Assembly: GCA_028293325.1 (NCBI GenBank)
Contig: JAQGPA010000209.1
Coordinates: 1-48,303 of the forward strand
DNA length: 48,303 bases
Direction: 5' to 3'
Source: Pedosphaera sp.
GTDB lineage: Bacteria > Verrucomicrobiota > Verrucomicrobiia > Limisphaerales > Pedosphaeraceae
The notes beneath the pieces were generated by a model. The model was given only the letters and a program-made list of their open reading frames with translations, did not search any database and was not told the origin of the DNA. How positions within the stretch are numbered: the first letter of the stretch is position 1; the number at the start of each line of letters is the position of its first letter. This document shows positions 16,686-25,571 of this stretch, one piece after another. A program made the translations under genes and the position numbers.

Positions 16686-19193
16686 ATGAATTTGCCGGCA
16701 TCAAAAGTATTATTAGTCGAAGATGATCCCAAGATGCACGAAGTGCTCTCCGCCCTTCTGCATGAGGATAACATCACGCTCACGAACGCCGCCAATGCCG
16801 GACAGGCGCTGGCATTGGTGCGGGAGCAGCCTTACGACCTGATGCTGCTGGATCTCGGCCTGCCGGGATTAAACGGCTTCGAGGTGTTGCGCCAATTAAA
16901 AGAAAAGCCGCTGGACCGACCCATCCCGGTGATTGTGTTGACCGCCTGGAACAGCACCACGGACAAATTGCGTGGCTTCGAACTGGGAGCCGTCGATTAC
17001 CTGACCAAACCTTTTGAATCCGCTGAATTGCGGGCACGACTTTGCGCGGCCCTGCGCACCAAGCGGCTGCAGGACGAGTTGACCCAGACCAACCGGGATT
17101 TGGACGCTGCGCGCGTGGCGGCGGAAACCGCCGTCCGGGCCAAGGCCGAATTTCTGGCGAACATGAGCCATGAAATCCGCACCCCGATGAACGGGGTCAT
17201 CGCCATGACTGGTTTGCTGTTGGAAACCACCCTGAATCCCGAGCAGCGGAGTTACGTGGAAACGATTTACTCCAGCAGCGAATCATTATTAACCATCATC
17301 AATGACATCCTGGACTTCTCCAAAATTGAGTCCGGAAAATTGGAATTGGAAAGCCGGCCGTTTGATTTGCGCATTTGCATTGAGGATGGCCTGGACCTGC
17401 TGGCCGCCAAAGCGGCGGAGAAGGAACTCGATCTCGCCTACCAACTGGATGACGAAATCCCGGCTCACGTTTTGGGAGATGTCACCCGGCTGCGCCAGGT
17501 ATTGGTTAACCTCATCAGCAACGGAATCAAGTTTACTTCCGAAGGCGAAGTGGTGGTGCAGGTCAAAATTCATACCGTTGCGACGCAAGCTGCCGGCGAC
17601 GTTCCTGCCGCGGCAAATACTGAATTGCCACAGCTCCATTTTTCTGTTCGCGATACCGGCATCGGCATCCACCCTTCCCGGCTGGACCGGCTGTTTAAAT
17701 CGTTCAGCCAGGCTGATGCTTCCACCACGCGTCAATACGGTGGCACCGGCCTCGGTTTGGCCATCAGCAAACGCCTGGTTGAGTTGATGGGCGGCAAAAT
17801 GTGGGTCGAAAGCACTCCGCAAAAAGGTTCGGCGTTTCACTTTGTACTGCCGTTCCAACCGGCCGCCGCGACACCACAATTTTCGCTGCAAGGTCCCCAG
17901 CCACAGTTGGCCGATTTGCGTCTGCTCATTGTTGATGATAATCCCACCAATCGCCGGATACTGACTTTGCAAACCAGCAAATGGGGAATGATTCCCCGCA
18001 GCGCGCAAAGCGGGGCGCAGGCGTTGGAATGGATGCAACAGGGCGAAAGCTTCGATCTCGCCATCCTCGACATGCAAATGCCCGACATGGACGGCCTCAT
18101 GCTGGCCAAGCAGATCCGCCAATTGCCCGGCTCCATCATGCTGCCGCTGGTGTTGTTGACTTCCATGGGCGTGCGTTCGGACAGCGCGACTTTTACGAGT
18201 GTGGCGTTTGCCAGTTGCCTGACCAAACCGATTAAACCGGCGCAACTGCACGAAGTGCTCGTCCGGGTTATCTCGGGCGCCAAGGCCAAACCGGCGGCCA
18301 GAAAAGCCACCGGCCCAAAACTGGATCGGGCGTTGGCCAGCCGACTGCCACTGCGCGTGTTGGTTTGCGACGACAATCTCATCAATCAAAAGGTTGCCAT
18401 CCGCCTGCTCCAGCAGATGGGTTATCAAGCCGCTGTGGCATCCAATGGCCTGGAATGTTTGAAGGCCCTGGAGCGAGAGCCCTACGACATCATTTTCATG
18501 GATGTGCAAATGCCGGAGATGGATGGACTGGAAGCCACGCGGCAGATTCGCGAGCGACAAAAGACGCCCATGCTGGCCGGACATTTCAAGGCAGATATTG
18601 CGATCTGCGCCATGACGGCCAATGCCATGCAGGGAGACCGGGAAAAATGCCTGGCCGCAGGAATGGACGATTACATTTCCAAGCCAGTGCGGCCGGAAGA
18701 TGTGCGGCTTGTCCTGGAGCGCTGGGGTTCAAAAGCCAGTCTCTCCAAGGAAGCCGAGGGCGAACTGGAGGAACCCGCTGTTGCCAATGCGGCAGCCACG
18801 GAAGCAGCAGCACCGGTGGTGGCGGAGAAACCTCCCGTTGATATGGAGCGCTTGTTGGATTTCGCCAATGGCAGTGCGGATAACCTGCGCGAACTGGCGG
18901 AACTCTATGTGCAACAGACCTCCCGGCAGGTTGAACAACTCTCCGCTGCCGTAAAGGCCGGTTCGGCCGAAGAAGTGCGGCGGCTGGCCCATAGTTGCGC
19001 TGGAGCCAGCTCCACCTGCGGCATGGGCACGATTGTTGTTCCACTCCGCGAACTTGAACGGCAAGGTTACGAGGGCATGCTTGCTGATGCGCCCGAACTG
19101 GCCCAGAATGTCACGCGGGAATTTGACCGGATTAGAAAATTCCTGGATGATTATCTCCAATCCCAGCCGGTCCCGACGCTGGTTAAAACCTGA
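16686..19193 (+). CDS. Cytosolic hybrid histidine kinase: REC-HisKA-HATPase-REC-REC-HPt
   Basis: An 835-residue phosphorelay protein without membrane spans or any PAS, GAF or periplasmic sensor. Order: receiver 1 (residues ~5-120, phosphoacceptor Asp56 in LLDLGLPG); dimerisation helix with His162 in [13 protein letters not shown]; ATPase domain with N box ([11 protein letters not shown]), DTGIGI and [13 protein letters not shown]; receiver 2 (Asp462 in [12 protein letters not shown]); receiver 3 (Asp606 in [11 protein letters not shown]); and an HPt domain (His769 in [11 protein letters not shown]). All acceptor residues and the switch lysines (LTKPF, LTKPI, ISKPV) are present. Input therefore probably arrives as phosphate on receiver 1 or through a partner protein. 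The next gene follows after 3 nt and is presumably its partner. Confidence 0.93.
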   Translation: MNLPASKVLLVEDDPKMHEVLSALLHEDNITLTNAANAGQALALVREQPYDLMLLDLGLPGLNGFEVLRQLKEKPLDRPIPVIVLTAWNSTTDKLRGFELGAVDYLTKPFESAELRARLCAALRTKRLQDELTQTNRDLDAARVAAETAVRAKAEFLANMSHEIRTPMNGVIAMTGLLLETTLNPEQRSYVETIYSSSESLLTIINDILDFSKIESGKLELESRPFDLRICIEDGLDLLAAKAAEKELDLAYQLDDEIPAHVLGDVTRLRQVLVNLISNGIKFTSEGEVVVQVKIHTVATQAAGDVPAAANTELPQLHFSVRDTGIGIHPSRLDRLFKSFSQADASTTRQYGGTGLGLAISKRLVELMGGKMWVESTPQKGSAFHFVLPFQPAAATPQFSLQGPQPQLADLRLLIVDDNPTNRRILTLQTSKWGMIPRSAQSGAQALEWMQQGESFDLAILDMQMPDMDGLMLAKQIRQLPGSIMLPLVLLTSMGVRSDSATFTSVAFASCLTKPIKPAQLHEVLVRVISGAKAKPAARKATGPKLDRALASRLPLRVLVCDDNLINQKVAIRLLQQMGYQAAVASNGLECLKALEREPYDIIFMDVQMPEMDGLEATRQIRERQKTPMLAGHFKADIAICAMTANAMQGDREKCLAAGMDDYISKPVRPEDVRLVLERWGSKASLSKEAEGELEEPAVANAAATEAAAPVVAEKPPVDMERLLDFANGSADNLRELAELYVQQTSRQVEQLSAAVKAGSAEEVRRLAHSCAGASSTCGMGTIVVPLRELERQGYEGMLADAPELAQNVTREFDRIRKFLDDYLQSQPVPTLVKT

Positions 19194-19196
19194 CGC

Positions 19197-20399
19197 ATGA
19201 AGAAAATTTTGATTATTGAAGACGACCAATTGGTTGCCAACATTTACTCCAACAAGTTCTCGCTGGAGAACTTCAAGGTTGAAATCGCGCTGGATGGCCG
19301 AACCGGGTTGACGTTGACCGAAACCTTCAAGCCCGATCTTATCCTCCTGGATTTGATACTGCCAGGTGTCACTGGTGTGGAACTGTTGAAAAGTATCCGC
19401 GCCAAGCCCGGCTTGCAACTATTGCCGATTATTGTTTTTTCCAACACCTACCTGAGCAATATGGTTCAGGAAGCGTGGAAAGCCGGAGCCACCAAGTGTC
19501 TTTCCAAGGCCAATTGCACCCCCAAGCAGGTGGTGGAAGTCGTGCGCAGCCTGCTCGCAGCAGATGCCCCTGCTATTTCTTCGTCGCCGGAGCCGGAAAA
19601 TTCCAATGTCCCGGCGTCGACCCAAGCCAAACCCGCCGCCCCGGTCGATTCCGATGCCGAATTCCAAGCCGAGCTCCGGAAATCCTTTATTGAAAGTTTG
19701 CCGGCTACGCTGGTTACGTTGCGCGCGCTGCTCCAAGGTCTGACCAAGAGCACGGATGAAGCGGGACGAGTAAAGCAGTTTCAGCAACTATACCAAAAAA
19801 TTCACGCGCTCACCGGCAATTCCGGCATCGCGGGAATGTTTCAAATTGCCCAAATGGCGGACGCGCTGGAAGCCCTGCTCAAAGAGCTGCACGAAAAACC
19901 CAAGAACATTAACGCGTCCACCATCCGCACCGTGGCGTCGGCCATTGACTTTCTGGGTGTACTTTTTGAGCACAGCAAACTGCCTGAGGCACACATGGCT
20001 AAAGTGCCGCTGCATGCCAATGTGTTGGTGGTTGATGACGAAGCCATCTCGCGGCGCGCGGTGGTTTATGCCCTGGAAAAAGCCAAATTGCAGTCGGTCA
20101 ATTTGGAAGACCCCAACGCCGCTTTGGACCTGCTCATGAACAAATCGTTCGACCTGATTTTTCTCGATGTGGACATGCCGGGAATGAATGGCTTCGAGCT
20201 TTGCACCAAGCTCCGCGGCCTGCACGCACACAAGAAGACGCCGGTGGTATTTGTCACCAGCCTGACCGATTTTGAAAGCCGGGCCAATTCCACCATGAGC
20301 GGTGGTAATGACTTGATTGCCAAGCCGTTCGTATTCATGGAACTCGCCGTTAAAGCCCTGGTTTATGTCCTGCGCGGGCGAATGATGAACGCGAAGTAA
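19197..20399 (+). CDS. REC-HPt-REC phosphorelay protein without output domain
   Basis: A 400-residue soluble protein. Receiver 1 (1-122) has Asp52 in ILLDLILPG and Lys in CLSKANC; a Pro/Ala/Ser-rich linker (~123-150) follows; then a helical HPt-like domain (~150-270) with His203 in QKIHALTGNSGIAG; then receiver 2 (~277-395) with Asp324 in IFLDVDMPG and Lys in LIAKPF. No DNA-binding, cyclase or methylesterase domain is present, so the protein can only relay or compete for phosphate, or act by protein contact. It starts 3 nt after the kinase stop, so the two are almost certainly co-translated. A weak hairpin terminator follows. Confidence 0.9.
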   Translation: MKKILIIEDDQLVANIYSNKFSLENFKVEIALDGRTGLTLTETFKPDLILLDLILPGVTGVELLKSIRAKPGLQLLPIIVFSNTYLSNMVQEAWKAGATKCLSKANCTPKQVVEVVRSLLAADAPAISSSPEPENSNVPASTQAKPAAPVDSDAEFQAELRKSFIESLPATLVTLRALLQGLTKSTDEAGRVKQFQQLYQKIHALTGNSGIAGMFQIAQMADALEALLKELHEKPKNINASTIRTVASAIDFLGVLFEHSKLPEAHMAKVPLHANVLVVDDEAISRRAVVYALEKAKLQSVNLEDPNAALDLLMNKSFDLIFLDVDMPGMNGFELCTKLRGLHAHKKTPVVFVTSLTDFESRANSTMSGGNDLIAKPFVFMELAVKALVYVLRGRMMNAK

Positions 20400-20410
20400 T
20401 TCAGCGCATG

Positions 20411-20441
20411 GCAGTCCACAGTAGAGTTGGCACTGCGTTTT
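20411..20441 (+). terminator. Weak intrinsic terminator of the kinase operon
   Basis: GCAGTCC (20411-20417) pairs with GGCACTGC (20429-20436) with one bulge, then GTTTT. Its T run overlaps the -35 box of the next promoter. Confidence 0.4.
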
Positions 20442-20468
20442 GACATTCTCAAGGGGTGTCATTAGTAT
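20440..20468 (+). promoter_or_regulatory. Sigma70-type promoter of the HIT gene, predicted leaderless
   Basis: Consensus -35 TTGACA (20440-20445), 17-bp spacer, -10 TAGTAT (20463-20468). The ATG at 20475 begins after only six more bases, so transcription should start at or next to the start codon; no ribosome site exists. Confidence 0.65.
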
Positions 20469-20474
20469 CCCTGC

Positions 20475-20963
20475 ATGGAATCGCTCTATGCCCCCTGGCG
20501 GATTCAATACATTTTGGCACCCAAGCCCGCCACCACCGACACGTCGGTGTTCGCAAAGATTGCCCAATCCACTGAGGATGAGGCGAACTATGTCGTGGCG
20601 CGCGATCGCTCCTGCTATGCCATCCTGAATACGCACCCCTACACCGGCGGTCACATGATGGTGGTGCCGTACAAGCAAATCCCGGATTTGCACGGGCTGA
20701 CCGACACGGAACTCAGTGATTTAATGAAGCTGGTCCGCCGTTGCCAGGATGCGCTGACCAAGGTGATGAAACCGCAGGGCTTTAACATTGGCATTAATTT
20801 GGGGCGCGCCGCCGGAGCGGGCATCGAAGAGCACTTGCATATCCACATTGTCCCGCGCTGGGTAGGCGACACAAATTTCATGCCGGTCATTGCCAACACC
20901 ACCGTTTTGCCCGAAGCTCTCAGTGAATTGGCAGCCAAGCTCCGCGCTGCCCTGGCTGAATGA
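20475..20963 (+). CDS. HIT family nucleotide hydrolase/phosphorylase
   Basis: A 162-residue histidine-triad protein. It opens with MESLYAPWRIQYI, typical of the AP4A-phosphorylase-like HIT branch, and carries the triad His120-Leu-His122-Ile-His124 (HLHIHIVPRW) that forms the active site attacking the alpha-phosphate of dinucleoside polyphosphates or nucleoside phosphoramidates. NTHPYTGGHMMVVPY is the other family block. The exact substrate is not predictable. A consensus promoter abuts the start codon, so the mRNA is predicted leaderless. phoH follows after 51 nt in the same direction, so the gene may head the phoH-ybeY-DUF502-recO unit. Confidence 0.93.
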   Translation: MESLYAPWRIQYILAPKPATTDTSVFAKIAQSTEDEANYVVARDRSCYAILNTHPYTGGHMMVVPYKQIPDLHGLTDTELSDLMKLVRRCQDALTKVMKPQGFNIGINLGRAAGAGIEEHLHIHIVPRWVGDTNFMPVIANTTVLPEALSELAAKLRAALAE

Positions 20964-21014
20964 CCCTCCATCTCAACATAAAAACCCACTTTACACCGCA
21001 ACCCCAGATTTTGC

Positions 21015-21974
21015 ATGGCCGCTGAAACTCTTCATTTTGAAAACGCCCGTCTGGCCCAACAATTGTTCAACAATGACCCGCGCAATTTGCACGCGATGGA
21101 GGAACAATTGGGCGTCAAGGCCACGTCGCGGGAAGGCTGGATTAAGCTGGAAGGATTGCCCGAAGCGATCGACCGCGCGAAGCAACTGTTTTTGCTGCTG
21201 GAAAATTCCCTCAAGGCCGGCTCGCCGGTGCGCAACCGGGAATTTACCCATGCCCTGGGCGTCATCTCGCAGGAAGGTGCGGCCACGCTCAAGGATATTC
21301 TCTCGGAACGCATCCAGACTTCCCCCAAGAAGGCCAGTGTCACGCCCAAGACCGTTGGCCAGAAAAAGTATGTGGATGCCATCCGGCAGCACGACGTGAC
21401 GTTCGGCATCGGCCCCGCCGGCACGGGCAAGACTTATCTCGCCATGGCCATGGCGGTGGCGGCGTTGAAGGAGGAGAAGGTTTCACGGATCATTCTCACC
21501 CGTCCGGCGGTGGAAGCGGGGGAAGCACTGGGCTTTTTGCCCGGCGATTTGTATGAGAAGATTACACCCTACCTTCGCCCACTGCACGATGCCTTGCAAG
21601 ACATGTTGCCGCCTGATGAAATCCAGAAATACACGGAGCGAAATGTCATTGAAATTGCGCCGCTGGCTTATATGCGCGGACGGACGTTGAATCATGCCTT
21701 CATCATTTTGGATGAGGCGCAAAATTCCACCGCCGAACAGATGTTCATGTTCCTGACCCGCCTGGGCCTTAATTCCAAGGCGGTCATAACCGGGGACGAG
21801 ACGCAGGTGGATTTGCCCTCGCATAAACATTCCGGTTTGACGGAAGCCCATCGCGCATTGCGCAATACTGAAGGCATTGCGATCGTCGAGTTTAGCCGCC
21901 GCGATGTGGTCCGGCATCCCCTGGTGCAGCGAATCATAGCTGCCTATGAAGAGCATCGGGGCAAAGCCAGATGA
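21015..21974 (+). CDS. ybeZ: PhoH-like ATPase (YbeZ)
   Basis: A 319-residue P-loop ATPase of the PhoH family, with an N-terminal ~110-residue KH-like region and then the ATPase core. Walker A is GPAGTGKT (133-140); Walker B is FIILDEAQN; sensor I is ITGDETQVDLP; and RPAVEAGEALGFLPGDLYEKI is the family-specific block. PhoH proteins are RNA-linked ATPases that act with the endonuclease YbeY in rRNA processing and quality control. The context agrees: ybeY overlaps its stop by four bases (ATGA). In many bacteria a membrane HD phosphodiesterase gene lies between the two; it is absent here. Confidence 0.94.
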   Translation: MAAETLHFENARLAQQLFNNDPRNLHAMEEQLGVKATSREGWIKLEGLPEAIDRAKQLFLLLENSLKAGSPVRNREFTHALGVISQEGAATLKDILSERIQTSPKKASVTPKTVGQKKYVDAIRQHDVTFGIGPAGTGKTYLAMAMAVAALKEEKVSRIILTRPAVEAGEALGFLPGDLYEKITPYLRPLHDALQDMLPPDEIQKYTERNVIEIAPLAYMRGRTLNHAFIILDEAQNSTAEQMFMFLTRLGLNSKAVITGDETQVDLPSHKHSGLTEAHRALRNTEGIAIVEFSRRDVVRHPLVQRIIAAYEEHRGKAR

Positions 21975-22450
21975 GCGGCGAATTATCTTTGCTCAATCAT
22001 CAGCGCGTGCGTCCACTCAATCGGCGCCTGTTCCGCGATCTGATTCTTGAGCTGCTGACCGAACTGAGCCACGCCAAAGACTTTGATTTAACCGTGCATG
22101 TCGTCAATGCCCGGGAAATGACCCGGCTTAACGAAACGCACTTGCAGCATGGCGGCTCCACGGATGTCATCACCTTTGATTATGCCGAGGCGGTATCGGC
22201 AGATGCCCTGATGGGGGAAATCTTTGTCTGCATGGACGAGGCGCTCATTCAAGCCGCCCGTTTCAAGACCACCTGGCAGACGGAACTGGTCCGTTATGTT
22301 GTTCACGGGACCCTGCATCTGCGGGGTTATGATGATACGCGACCCATCGCGCGCAGGAAAATGAAGCGCGAGGAAAACCGGTTAGTGAATGAATTGAACC
22401 GACGCTTTCGCTTGAGGAAACTTGATTCCAAAACTAAGGTAGCAACGTGA
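21971..22450 (+). CDS. ybeY: Endoribonuclease YbeY (rRNA maturation)
   Basis: A 159-residue single-strand endoribonuclease that matures the 16S rRNA 3' end and helps ribosome quality control. The family block TRLNETHLQHGGSTDVITFDYAE and the zinc motif VHGTLHLRGYDD are present. The usual motif is HGxLHLxGYDH, with three zinc-binding histidines; here His112 and His116 are kept but the third position, residue 122, is Asp. From memory, Asp occurs at this site in several other phyla and could still bind the metal. The start overlaps the phoH stop and its own stop overlaps the GTG of the next gene, indicating translational coupling. Confidence 0.92.
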   Translation: MSGELSLLNHQRVRPLNRRLFRDLILELLTELSHAKDFDLTVHVVNAREMTRLNETHLQHGGSTDVITFDYAEAVSADALMGEIFVCMDEALIQAARFKTTWQTELVRYVVHGTLHLRGYDDTRPIARRKMKREENRLVNELNRRFRLRKLDSKTKVAT

Positions 22451-23121
22451 AAAACGATCTCTTCGGCAGTTGGCGGGCCAATTTCTTTACCGGCCTGGCC
22501 ATTGCGCTGCCGGCCATCATTTCGTTTGCCGTCATCTTCTGGTTGTTTTTTGCCGTTTCAAACATCACTGATACACTGCTTGTTTTCATCCCGCGGGACA
22601 TCACGCACGAAGGCAAGGGATTGGGTCCCATGCATTGGTATTGGAGCGTGGTGGCGCTGACACTGACGATTTTACTCATCTCGGTGGTGGGCCTGCTCGC
22701 CCGCAATTACATGGGCAAGAAGTTGATCCAATCGGTGGACACCTCCCTGCTGCGCGTGCCGTTCCTCAATAAAATTTACGGCACCACCAAGCAGGTCAAT
22801 GAGGCTTTCACCTCCAGCGGCAAAAGTTCGTTCAAAACGGTGGTCATGGTCGAGTTTCCGCGCGCGGGGATGTATTCCATGGGCTTTCTCACCAGCGAAC
22901 AGCACGGTGAAGTTCGGACCAAGTTGCAGCAAGATCTGCTGGGCGTTTTCATTCCCACCACGCCCAACCCGACTTCCGGCTTTCTGGTCCTGGTACCCGA
23001 GGATGAAGTAGTCAAACTGGATATGTCCGTGGCCGAGGGCATCAAGTTTATCATCAGTCTCGGTTCGATTTCGCCGGAACATGTGCCCGGGGTTCCAACA
23101 AAAATTCCGGCTGGCGGCTAA
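22447..23121 (+). CDS. DUF502 family membrane protein
   Basis: A 224-residue protein with two strong transmembrane spans (residues ~14-36, FTGLAIALPAIISFAVIFWLF, and ~63-83, SVVALTLTILLISVVGLL) and a soluble C-terminal half. Family landmarks are VDTSLLRVPFLNKIYGTTKQVNEAF, VEFPRAGMYSMGFLT and VFIPTTPNPTSGFLVLVPEDEVVKLDMSVAEG. The function of DUF502 proteins is unknown in bacteria. The start is a GTG overlapping the ybeY stop (GTGA), and recO follows, so it belongs to the RNA/DNA maintenance operon by position, which says little about its own job. Confidence 0.9.
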   Translation: MKNDLFGSWRANFFTGLAIALPAIISFAVIFWLFFAVSNITDTLLVFIPRDITHEGKGLGPMHWYWSVVALTLTILLISVVGLLARNYMGKKLIQSVDTSLLRVPFLNKIYGTTKQVNEAFTSSGKSSFKTVVMVEFPRAGMYSMGFLTSEQHGEVRTKLQQDLLGVFIPTTPNPTSGFLVLVPEDEVVKLDMSVAEGIKFIISLGSISPEHVPGVPTKIPAGG

Positions 23122-23142
23122 AGTTTGTGGCAAAGTTACAAT

Positions 23143-23778
23143 ATGATTGAAACCGCCACCGGTTTGATTGTCCGCACACGCCCGCTCACGGACACCAGCC
23201 TGATCGTGCACTGGCTGACGCCGGATTTAGGTCGGCTGGCGACTGTAGCCAAGGGGGCGCGTCGTCCCAAATCCCCGTTTGCAGGCAAGTTGGACCTCTT
23301 TTACCGCGCCGATTTCAGTTTTCAACGCAGCCGCCGATCTGAATTGCACACACTGCGCGAAGTGAGTCTGAAGGAGACCAATGCAGGGTTGCGGCAGGAA
23401 TTGGGATATCTTCAACAGGCATCGTATGCGGCCGCGCTCATTGAGCAAACCACGGAAATGGAAACGCCGCTGCCGGAGATTTTCTCCTTGCTGGCCGATT
23501 TTTTGAAAAATCTTACCCGCCAGCCGCCGAAGCCGCAAACGCTGTTCGCCTTTGAAATCAAGCTGTTGAGCGAACTCGGGCTGCAGCCTGATTTGGAGAA
23601 GGACCGGTTGGGGCCGGACATCAAACAACTTTTGAGAATCTTCCTGGTGAGCGATTGGCCGGTGTTGGGGCGATTGAAACTGAGCGATCATCAGGTGGTG
23701 GAATTGCGACGATTTCTCCATGCTTTCCTGGTCTATCATCTGGGCAAAATACCGATGACGAGAAGCCGCCTACCGTGA
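23143..23778 (+). CDS. recO: DNA repair protein RecO
   Basis: A 211-residue recombination mediator that works with RecR to load RecA on gapped DNA. The N-terminal OB fold is clear (TGLIVRTRPLTDTSLIVHWLTPDLGRLATVAKGARRPKS, residues 6-44), followed by a helical domain (QQASYAAALIEQTTE, ALFAFEIKLLSELGLQPDL type). The CxxC zinc site found in many RecO proteins between the helices is absent, as in several lineages. The ATG at 23143 is preferred over a TTG six codons earlier because the OB fold begins there. It ends 12 nt from the convergent ispG stop with no terminator hairpin between. Confidence 0.9.
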   Translation: MIETATGLIVRTRPLTDTSLIVHWLTPDLGRLATVAKGARRPKSPFAGKLDLFYRADFSFQRSRRSELHTLREVSLKETNAGLRQELGYLQQASYAAALIEQTTEMETPLPEIFSLLADFLKNLTRQPPKPQTLFAFEIKLLSELGLQPDLEKDRLGPDIKQLLRIFLVSDWPVLGRLKLSDHQVVELRRFLHAFLVYHLGKIPMTRSRLP

Positions 23779-23790
23779 AAGTGAATGAAG

Positions 23791-25566
23791 CTAAATGGTG
23801 ACGGCCTCTGGCTCAACCCATTTGCCATGTTCACGAATGAGATCCACCAGACGCTCCACGGCATCCGCCTCCGGGATATTGAACTTGATCGGCTGCTTCC
23901 CGACGTAGAGGTTGATTTTGCCGGGGGCGCCGCCCACGTAACCGAAATCGGCGTCCGCCATTTCACCGGGACCATTTACGATGCAGCCCATGATGGCAAT
24001 CTTGACGCCCTTGAGGTGTTCCGTGCGGGCCTTGATGCGCGCCGTCACGGTTTGGAGATTGAACAGCGTGCGGCCACAGGAAGGACAAGCCACATAATCA
24101 GTCTTGAACGAACGGCAACCGGCTGCCTGGAGAATGTTGTAAGACAGCCGTAGCGATTGGCCGCCACCCGCTTCACCGCGAACGAGAATGGCATCCCCAA
24201 TGCCGTCTGCCAGCAAAGACCCGATCACCACGGACGCGCGCAGCAGGGCGATCTTTGGCTCCAAGGGGGTTGGCGTAAAACAGAGGCAATCCTTCAGCAA
24301 AATGGGATTATTTAGTCCCAGACGCTTGAGCTTTGCAGCAAGCAGGCGAAATGCAGTAACTGCCGGCAAAGCGACGCCATCCTTGACGGTTATTAGTTGC
24401 GTTTCGCAATTCACGCCGAAATCGGCTGTGGGGTCCACTTCGGCAATATTCAAATCTTCGTAAATGCCCTCCGGCTTGACATCATCTTTGGGGCGGATTT
24501 TGGGCGCTACCTTTTCCCAGGCGGCGCGGGTTACAATGACCCGCACGGTTTGCTCGCCGCCGCATTTAATTCCGCCGTCCAATTCAATTTCCGGCGTCGG
24601 TCGGCGCTCAAAAGCGAATGGATCGTAGGAGGGATTAATATCGAGCGCCAGCGTGGTCCGGTTCGAAAGCGTCGGAATCTGCGCGAGCAAATCGCGGCAG
24701 ACGGCAATCTCGCGCGGCGAATCCTCGGTCAGCGAAACGCGGATGGTATCGCCCAAGCCATCGCAGAGGAGCGAACCAATGCCGATGGCGCTTTTGATGC
24801 GGCCATCCTCCCCCTCGCCGGCTTCGGTCACGCCCAGGTGAATGGGATAATTCCAATCAGGCCCGAGTTCGTCCAGGCGCGCCACCAGCAGGCGATAGCA
24901 TTCAATCATCACCTTGGGATTGCTCGATTTCATCGAGAACTTGAAATTATGAAAGTTATTTGCCCGGGCGATGCGCGCAAATTCCAGCGCGCTTTCCACC
25001 ATGCCCAGCGGCGTGTCGCCGAAACGGTTCATGATGCGGTCGCTCAGGGAGCCGTGGTTGGTGCCGATGCGCATGGCGCGGCCCAATTCCTGACACAGCT
25101 TGACCAGTGGCGTGAACTTTTCCTCAATCCGCTTCAATTCCGCGGAGTACTGGTCGTCCGTGTATTCCTTAATCGCAAATTTCTTGGAGTCGGCATAGTT
25201 GCCGGGATTGACACGTACCATCTCAACCCATTTGGCCGCTTCCATGGCTGCGTCTGGTTTGAAATGAATGTCCGCCACAATGGGGACCTGACAGCCTTGG
25301 GCCCGGAGTTCCGCCACGATGTTCTTCAGGTTCGCCGCATCCTTCACCGTTGGAGCGGTGATCCGCACGATCTGGCAGCCCACAGCGACGAGCTCAAGCG
25401 TTTGCTGCACGCTGGCCTGGGTATCCATCGTGTCGCAGGTGATCATCGATTGCATGACCACCGGATGGTCGCCGCCAATGATCACCCCGCCATGTGCGGG
25501 ATCGCCCACGACCACTTCGCGGGTTTTACGGCGGTGAAACAGATACGGAGACGCGCAGTATTGCAT
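23791..25566 (-). CDS. ispG: 4-hydroxy-3-methylbut-2-enyl diphosphate synthase, long form
   Basis: A 591-residue iron-sulfur enzyme of the MEP pathway that reduces MEcPP to HMBPP. The N-terminal TIM barrel (VMQSMITCDTMDTQASVQQ, VRITAPTV, VADIHFKPDAAMEAAKWVEMVRVNPGNY, LHLGVTEAGEGEDGRIKSA) is followed by an inserted ~200-residue domain and the C-terminal reductase-like domain. The latter carries the 4Fe-4S ligands CPSCGRT and MGCIVNGPGE. Enterobacterial enzymes are about 370 residues and lack the insert; the long form is known from plants, Chlamydia and Bacteroidetes. The ATG at 25566 lies 5 nt behind rseP, so the two are co-transcribed. Confidence 0.95.
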   Translation of the reverse strand: MQYCASPYLFHRRKTREVVVGDPAHGGVIIGGDHPVVMQSMITCDTMDTQASVQQTLELVAVGCQIVRITAPTVKDAANLKNIVAELRAQGCQVPIVADIHFKPDAAMEAAKWVEMVRVNPGNYADSKKFAIKEYTDDQYSAELKRIEEKFTPLVKLCQELGRAMRIGTNHGSLSDRIMNRFGDTPLGMVESALEFARIARANNFHNFKFSMKSSNPKVMIECYRLLVARLDELGPDWNYPIHLGVTEAGEGEDGRIKSAIGIGSLLCDGLGDTIRVSLTEDSPREIAVCRDLLAQIPTLSNRTTLALDINPSYDPFAFERRPTPEIELDGGIKCGGEQTVRVIVTRAAWEKVAPKIRPKDDVKPEGIYEDLNIAEVDPTADFGVNCETQLITVKDGVALPAVTAFRLLAAKLKRLGLNNPILLKDCLCFTPTPLEPKIALLRASVVIGSLLADGIGDAILVRGEAGGGQSLRLSYNILQAAGCRSFKTDYVACPSCGRTLFNLQTVTARIKARTEHLKGVKIAIMGCIVNGPGEMADADFGYVGGAPGKINLYVGKQPIKFNIPEADAVERLVDLIREHGKWVEPEAVTI

Positions 25567-25571
25567 GTCAA

